From Baylisascaris procyonis (Eukaryota > Nematoda > Chromadorea > Rhabditida > Ascarididae), in NCBI GenBank assembly GCA_037389465.1, contig JAZARR010000088.1, positions 310,001 through 374,000 of the forward strand: a DNA stretch of 64,000 bases. Reading direction: 5' to 3'. The translations under genes and the position numbers were made by a program. The notes under the pieces were generated by a model. That model did not search any database and was not told the origin of the DNA. It was given only the letters and a program-made list of their open reading frames with translations. Below, one piece after another: positions 58,495-64,000 of this stretch; position 1 is the stretch's first letter, and each line of letters opens with the position of its first letter.

Positions 58495-60390
58495 CATCAG
58501 TCGATTTTGATGATGATGATGCTTCTTGATCGATGTGATCGCTTACTCTTGTTTGTATATTTAATTCATTTTCACGTGGCGTTACTGGTAAACCAGCTTC
58601 GATACGAATTTCACGTACCAAATCCGCCATTTCTTTCAAATTATCGTCATTTTCACGTGATGTTCTAAGAAATCCTCAGCTAATAAATACATCATTAACG
58701 AAAATCAAATCCCATCACATAAAGAAAACGTTACATTAATGCCTATAGAGAATTGATTGCAGTTTAGCATTGCGGATATATTGAAAGGGTGTACTTTCAA
58801 TTGAAATTGATACTGATGAAAGGGAAAATGAATTTCCACAATGAATTTTATTTTTGAAACAAAAAAATATCCACTACATGAGTGTTAAGGCAAAAAAAAA
58901 ACTAGTTGCATTATTATTGGCGTTAGAGCATTTTCGTTTAGTCGCTATTTTTGGCTAACCCAAAGAATCTTGCTTAAACTAGTGAGATTGTCCATGAAAA
59001 GGCAAATATTAGGGTCAGCAAAAAATTTTTTATACATTAGATTAACGTTTTTATATGAAGCAAGCTCCAGACCGGCTCAAAATTCCGTGACAATCATTGT
59101 TTAGTGATATGCGAAAGCATTATCCGCAAAGCGCGATCCGCGCCTGCTATATCCCTTTTTCCGATGAATGCTGTTAATAAGAAAGCCACAGCATGCGCTT
59201 TCCGGGAAGATGCCAGCGGGGTCGGACCTCGTCTGCCAATTATTTCTTCATTCCTCGTGAAGCAAAAACATCGCGGTTGGAAAAAAAACTACTTTGATTG
59301 ACTTGCTAAGCGGTGACTAATCGAAAGAACGAAAATCGATGATGGTTACTAGGTTAGCGAATAAGTGGATACTACATATATACTAGAACCAGATAGAGAG
59401 AAGCTTTATAAGAGAATTTTTCTCATTCAACATTAGCAAGTTATATGATGTTTTCCACTGAAGAGCAATTTTCACATATGAGGAAATTTTCATAACGCTA
59501 AATTGTCTAAGGTTACGATTTAGACGATTTAATAGAATATGCTTTTCGTAAGAGAAAACAATTGACCATAATAAAACAAGTGACCACAGTGGGAAATTTA
59601 AATGGCATTAGTATATAAATAATTAACACCTTGAATACTTAATAATGGGACAATATCCAACGAATTAATACGAAGCAATTTTACGCATTATTCTCAAACG
59701 TTGTAAAAGTTAGATTCATCGACGATAATAATACGATAGAAATTATACCTTGCTGTAAAGTATAAATCCTCCGCATCAAGGCACAACGATTCTTGCACAT
59801 CCGCTTCAGCAGGTCCCAACGATGGTGTCGACGGGCAACTTACAACTATCACTGGTAATCTTTCTGCACTTGGCACATTGAATGAATGCTGCGTTGGGTC
59901 AAATACCGTAGTCACCTAAAATTATGCGTCAGAAATTATAATCGCTATCCGAAAGGAATTGCATTACTGTAGTTCAGTATGTTGCTAATGAAATCTGAGC
60001 TATGAAACTCAGAGATATCACGACAAGAAATTAGGTAACCTTCATGCTTATTCACCTTGCCAATTTAGTCGGACATTGTGCCAGCCAACTGTCATTTACA
60101 CTCCCATGAAGTGCCATAAACATTCATTCATTAATGTGCTGCCAACAACAGAATATGAATGTCCAATTCGCGTGAATCACGCATTAACGGAAAGGATGCT
60201 TAAACAGTAGCCACAAACATATAAAGCTTAATGGCCATAACATTGAAATTGCTGAACGATACCCGTGAGGCTTGTAAATCGTTCACTTTTTCTTGCTTTC
60301 GCTTAGAAGGCGACCGGCAACAACCACATAGAACAATCGGCATTTTTGGCACAGTTGATGATGAAGGCATAGCACCAGTTTAATTACCCC
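58495..60390 (-). CDS. Unrecognised gene, 5' part; possible frameshift in exon 3
   Basis: Exon 60263-60370 starts at an ATG 20 bases after GTTTTCAG, which could be a trans-splice or cis acceptor, and codes MPSSSTVPKM then VLCGCCRSPSKRKQEK. Exons 59749-59915 (FDPTQHSFNVPSAERLPVIVV) and 58619-58665 or 58495-58665 follow in phase. Exon 3 begins ENDDNLKEMADF at a possible GTACGT donor. If a one-base shift is allowed at the TTTT there, the same exon continues LVREIRIEAGLPVTP... with a Ser-rich end at a GTAAAT donor, and this looks far more like real protein. So this is either an exon end at 58619, a sequence error, or a real frameshift. The 3' end is not resolved. The product is soluble in the visible part, with a Cys/Lys-rich N terminus. 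No function is assigned. Confidence 0.5.
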
Positions 60391-60393
60391 CTG
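60391..60393 (-). promoter_or_regulatory. Acceptor-like site 20 bases before the start codon
   Basis: GTTTTCAG on the minus strand sits directly before a short leader and the ATG at 60370. This fits spliced-leader trans-splicing in nematodes; an upstream non-coding exon is the alternative. Confidence 0.4.
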
Positions 60394-63062
60394 AAAACCA
60401 ACATTTTGCTACCGTAGTGATAAACAATAAAAAGCGTTTGATAATTTCTGTTGTTCACAATATATCAATATGAGGTGTAATAAAAGCGTGGTATTTGCTA
60501 CAAATATACATGATAAACCAATAGCAAATGCATAGGATACTCGAGTAGGACGATATATGGGGCGATTTCGATTTACACTTTTTTTTAAACTTTTTAAGAT
60601 ATCATTTTACATCATCTTTGTATCTTTATACTATGTTTTGAAATTTTTTATACAAATTTTCCTTAAACTCTCCTTAAAAAGACTTTGATTTAAATCATTA
60701 TTTTGACGCTTTCCAACAGTGAATATTTTGGCTAAAATTTCTTGTTTTAGAAACGCGTTTATTTCAAAAAGTTATTGAATGAATCACTGGATCGCATCAA
60801 TTTAAAAAAAAAAAAAAAAGAAGCGCTATTGACGATGCCGAAAATTTTTGTTTTGTGCCACGCTTGAAACCGACGAACAAATATTACGTCAATCAGAAGT
60901 TCATTTGTTGATATTATAGAATTCTACTCGTAGGGATTTTTGATCAAACATAAATAAGGGTGTTGGAAATTTTTAATGACTGCCAAAATATGCAATATGA
61001 AGGGGAGGAAATACCTAAGCGGGAGTGGATATAACTTTGAAAATAGCTAAGAGACTAAATTCTCATATAGATGCATTTTTTTGAGTGTAATTTATTTGAC
61101 TATATTTGTTGCTCTATTGCTCTTAAAGACTTATTCCGGCTTCAGAATCAACAAACGTAACTGGTATAATAAGAGTAAAAATAATAAAATATTTCAAATT
61201 TAGGCCAATGATGAGGACAAAAAATAGAGTGAATCGATTTTCGCATATTTTATTATAAGAATAAACAGTTGAACGTATATATATCAGTCTCATCGAAACG
61301 ATATGGAGTGTAAACATCACGCTTATACATAAGTTTAGAAAAAAAATAGCGCAATCAGTTCCTTTACAAATGCTACAAATTGCAATAGATTACGCATATA
61401 TATCGCTGAAGATGCAACTAAATGAAGTTATTGAACGGGAAAAAAAAATATTTGACGTAGTTTAGCGATAAAGCGTCCTTTAAAACTAGAAAGTAATATA
61501 ATATGAAATAATTGGAGAAATTAAAGCAAGAAAAAGCGATCTATCAATGAGGGAATGCCATAGGAACGACGATAAAATTTTTAGAAAACAAAATGAAACA
61601 ATCGATAATCATCGCTTCACGAAGGCGGTGATGATCGGTGCCAATTCGAATCAATCAATTGTTAGATGATCATATTGAAATTGTGTGCAAAACAAGACAA
61701 AAAAAAAAAAAACTGGGAATATCTCGTTGAGTTATCTCTCATGTGTTGCGCAGGCAACATGCAAAGCAATCACCCGCAACGCAATCGTTTGCAAAAATTT
61801 TTCTGTTGCAAGTATCTTCTCAATTGTAATCACGTTGAATAATCGTGCGAAAGAACTACTTATTCTACTCCTGAATTTAAATCTTTTTTTCTTCTGAAAG
61901 TAGAAGGAGGGAAAGGAGGGGTGTTTGCGAGAGGTAAGCGCTATAGCGAACAATGATACCCCCGATTGAGTAGATTCTTATTTTTATTAGCTCAACTGCT
62001 CGAATTATTTCAAAACAAGTAAGTATGTATTATAAATTTGTTCGTGTCGTGTTTTCTCGATCACTGCTAAACGTTGGTTCAATTATTGTGCTATATATGT
62101 TTGGTGATTTACAAGGCTGCAAACTTAACCGCTTGAGAATTGATAATTCATTGATTATTTCCTAATCTAGTAGCTATGTTGATAAATTTCTCATCTTTCA
62201 ACTGAGGTTTAGAAATAATTAAGGTTCAGAAATTTAAAAAAATTTAGAAAAAAAAAATTGATTTAGACCTTTCTATTGCTTGAAATAAAACAAGATGACA
62301 CTCTGAATCTGAGGCCATAAGGGCATTAATGATATATGAAAATAGGAATTAAATGATCAATTCTTTCATCACAAGATCAAATAGCGTTACAAAATGATCA
62401 GAAAACTTCACAACATTACAACGAGTTTCATTTGCCATTCTCATCACAACAATATTCCATCACATCGAATTGTATTGATCAACGAAACGTCACCTCATTT
62501 CCATGTTGTGTTTTCTTTTTTCTTCTCGTTTGCATGCGTTGTTGCGATCGTCATATGTGAAACGAATTGCTGGCAACGAATTTTTGAAGCTTTTATAAAC
62601 TTATAGGAATATTCAATGCTGTCGATAACTTTTTCGCACTTCTAGCTGACTTATCTTTTATAAAGTGTCTTTCGTTAATTTAAGGCCCCTATTCAAGAGA
62701 AAAAAAACGCATAACGAAATGCAATTTTAGAATAATTTTACCAATTCTAAAATTATAGGAGTTCATTTATTTGCCTTTTAATGATAAATGAATTAATTTT
62801 TCGACTTTATAAGAAATTGCTCATCAAATGGATGCTCAAAAGCAATGTTTCGAGCCGAAGAAAATTTCACTAAAATTAATACCATGGCCGTACGACAATG
62901 ATACCTCACTAAGCCATCATGCTCATCAACCTTAATTAAGACTTGAAAAATTCTTTCTCAAAGCCCTACGATCATATAGAAAAGTGATGATAATGATAGA
63001 GAAATAAAAGATGAACAAGTTATTGAAATAAAATATATTCATATAATATGAATGGCACTTAC
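60394..63062. other. Stretch with no gene recognised
   Basis: AT-rich with A and T runs. Open frames at 61123-61320, 61685-61953 and 62394-62606 have skewed composition and no splice chain. It could be a long intron of a minus-strand gene that includes the exon at 63063-63163. Confidence 0.4.
62723..62754. repeat. 11-bp inverted repeat
   Basis: AATTTTAGAAT, a 10-base loop, then ATTCTAAAATT. It is AT-rich, so a weak hairpin. Confidence 0.7.
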
Positions 63063-63163
63063 TTAGCATCAACAAGTCGAATATGCACTAATTGACAAAG
63101 ATGAGCAAACAACTCCACCATACAGAACAATTTCACTTTACTCAACTTGTATCCTAATCGTCG
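63063..63163 (-). CDS. Isolated probable coding exon
   Basis: Minus strand: a poly-T tract, acceptor CTCAG, 101 bases open in one frame (RLGYKLSKVKLFCMVELF, then AHLCQLVHIRLVDAK), then a consensus GTAAGT donor. The hydrophobic-helical character and both splice signals support a real exon, phase 0 in and phase 2 out. Partner exons were not found and no family is recognised. Confidence 0.5.
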
Positions 63164-64000
63164 CTGAGCGTCACATTTAGAAAAAAAATAAATAAAAAAA
63201 TAAAAAATTTCGCTACGCATACAAAAAATCAGTTGTTGGGAAACGCATAATTAGCCGCATTGCTATAAAAGCATAAGAACATCGTTTTGATGGCTTTTTT
63301 AGAAAAAGATTTTCATTGAAATCTCAATCCAACCTCGCATAATTGTAGCATTTATTAATGAATTTTCAATATACAAATGTATAAGAAAATTTTAACTGTG
63401 CAAAATAAATAATTTGAAAACAGACTGTTGTATTAATGTGTTCATTGTATAATTTTATTGACACTCAAAGAACGTCGGATGAAATGAATATTTTCACAGT
63501 TAGGGAACGCATCGATATCTACAATGGTATAGCTCATTGCAATGTTTTCTTCTTTTTTTTTTTTTTTCTTGCAGAGGAGAAAAGCATTTATCGTCATTTT
63601 GTTTATCTTTTTGCAGTAAAATCGAAAAACAAACAAACAAATAAACAAAGAAATAAATAAATATATGAAAGAAAATGAATTGATATAATAATTCGTCGAT
63701 TCAAAATAATACAACAAATTAAATTATTAATAAATAAATAAACAGAATGCTGATAGAGGTGAAAGATTTGACAAGAACTAATAATGAACTTTAATGATAG
63801 AACGATTTTAATTGAGGAATAAATGAATATGAAGATGAGTTGAAACGATCGTTGAGAATTAACGCAATGGATACTACCGCAATGGAAACGTTTCGAGAAT
63901 GCAACCGCATCATATCACATTATGAAGTGCGACTTTGTTCGTAGCAAAAACGGCCACTGCGCACCGTTCGCTCAACTCGCACTTCCTTTCTCGATCGATG
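63164..64000. other. Right edge, no gene recognised
   Basis: Mostly A/T-rich with CAAA and TAAA runs (63630-63745). The last 130 bases are GC-richer with short open frames on both strands, which may mark an exon or promoter cut by the window edge. Not enough is present to call. Confidence 0.3.

Noticed and set aside
59104..59301. GC-richer patch with a 65-codon plus frame
   Set aside because: Frames on both strands are equally open, no splice sites fit the surrounding minus-strand gene, and no motif is seen.
60378..60389. GTTTAATTACCC, a 12-base match to the nematode SL1 leader
   Set aside because: It lacks the rest of the leader and the Sm site and donor of an SL RNA gene, and it overlaps the leader region of a minus-strand gene. 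Treated as chance.
1..64000. CRISPR arrays, operons of prokaryotic type, prophage or plasmid modules
   Set aside because: No regularly spaced repeats or bacterial gene layout; all supported genes are intron-containing nematode-type genes.

Overview
This is eukaryotic DNA, and the gene content points to a nematode, probably a parasitic chromadorean. The bases are AT-rich, genes are split into many short exons (most about 75-240 bp) with GT..AG introns, acceptors follow a TTTCAG-like consensus, and some start codons lie 20-30 nt behind an acceptor-like site with no recognisable upstream exon, as expected for spliced-leader trans-splicing. No bacterial, viral or plasmid structure is seen. The species cannot be fixed from the sequence alone.

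Layout. (1) 1-7079, plus strand: the 3' end of a giant nesprin/ANC-1/MSP-300-type gene, with spectrin-like helical exons and a textbook KASH tail. (2) 7417-13764, minus: an eIF4E-binding Mextli-type gene (MIF4G-like region, KH domain, C-terminal 4E-binding motif), convergent with gene 1. (3) 13.8-30.7 kb: a gene-poor stretch with microsatellites, a diverged repeat pair and a degraded BEL/Pao retroelement near 27.2-27.5 kb. (4) 30735-39233, minus: a C2H2 zinc-finger gene with an unrecognised amino-terminal half; one intron carries a large G-rich minisatellite. (5) 39931-50422, plus: a complete 18-exon myotubularin gene (609 aa) with an intact CX5R active site. (6) 51691-51764, minus: tRNA-Asn(GUU). 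(7) 53371-55050, plus: a small single-pass membrane protein gene of unknown family. (8) about 58.5-60.4 kb, minus: an unrecognised gene with a possible frameshift, then a tail-anchor-like ORF at 56.8 kb. (9) An isolated minus-strand exon at 63.1 kb.

The genes are unrelated housekeeping or structural functions: nuclear anchoring, translation initiation, a zinc-finger factor, and 3-phosphoinositide turnover. There is no sign of an operon or of a single pathway. I did not find a convincing new biological system. The most unusual things are a 9-bp in-frame microexon in the nesprin gene, a possible frame-shifting cassette exon just before KASH, two possible 3' ends for the zinc-finger transcript, and repeated intronic G-runs. 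Exon limits were read by eye from splice signals and codon phase; where phases do not close I say so.
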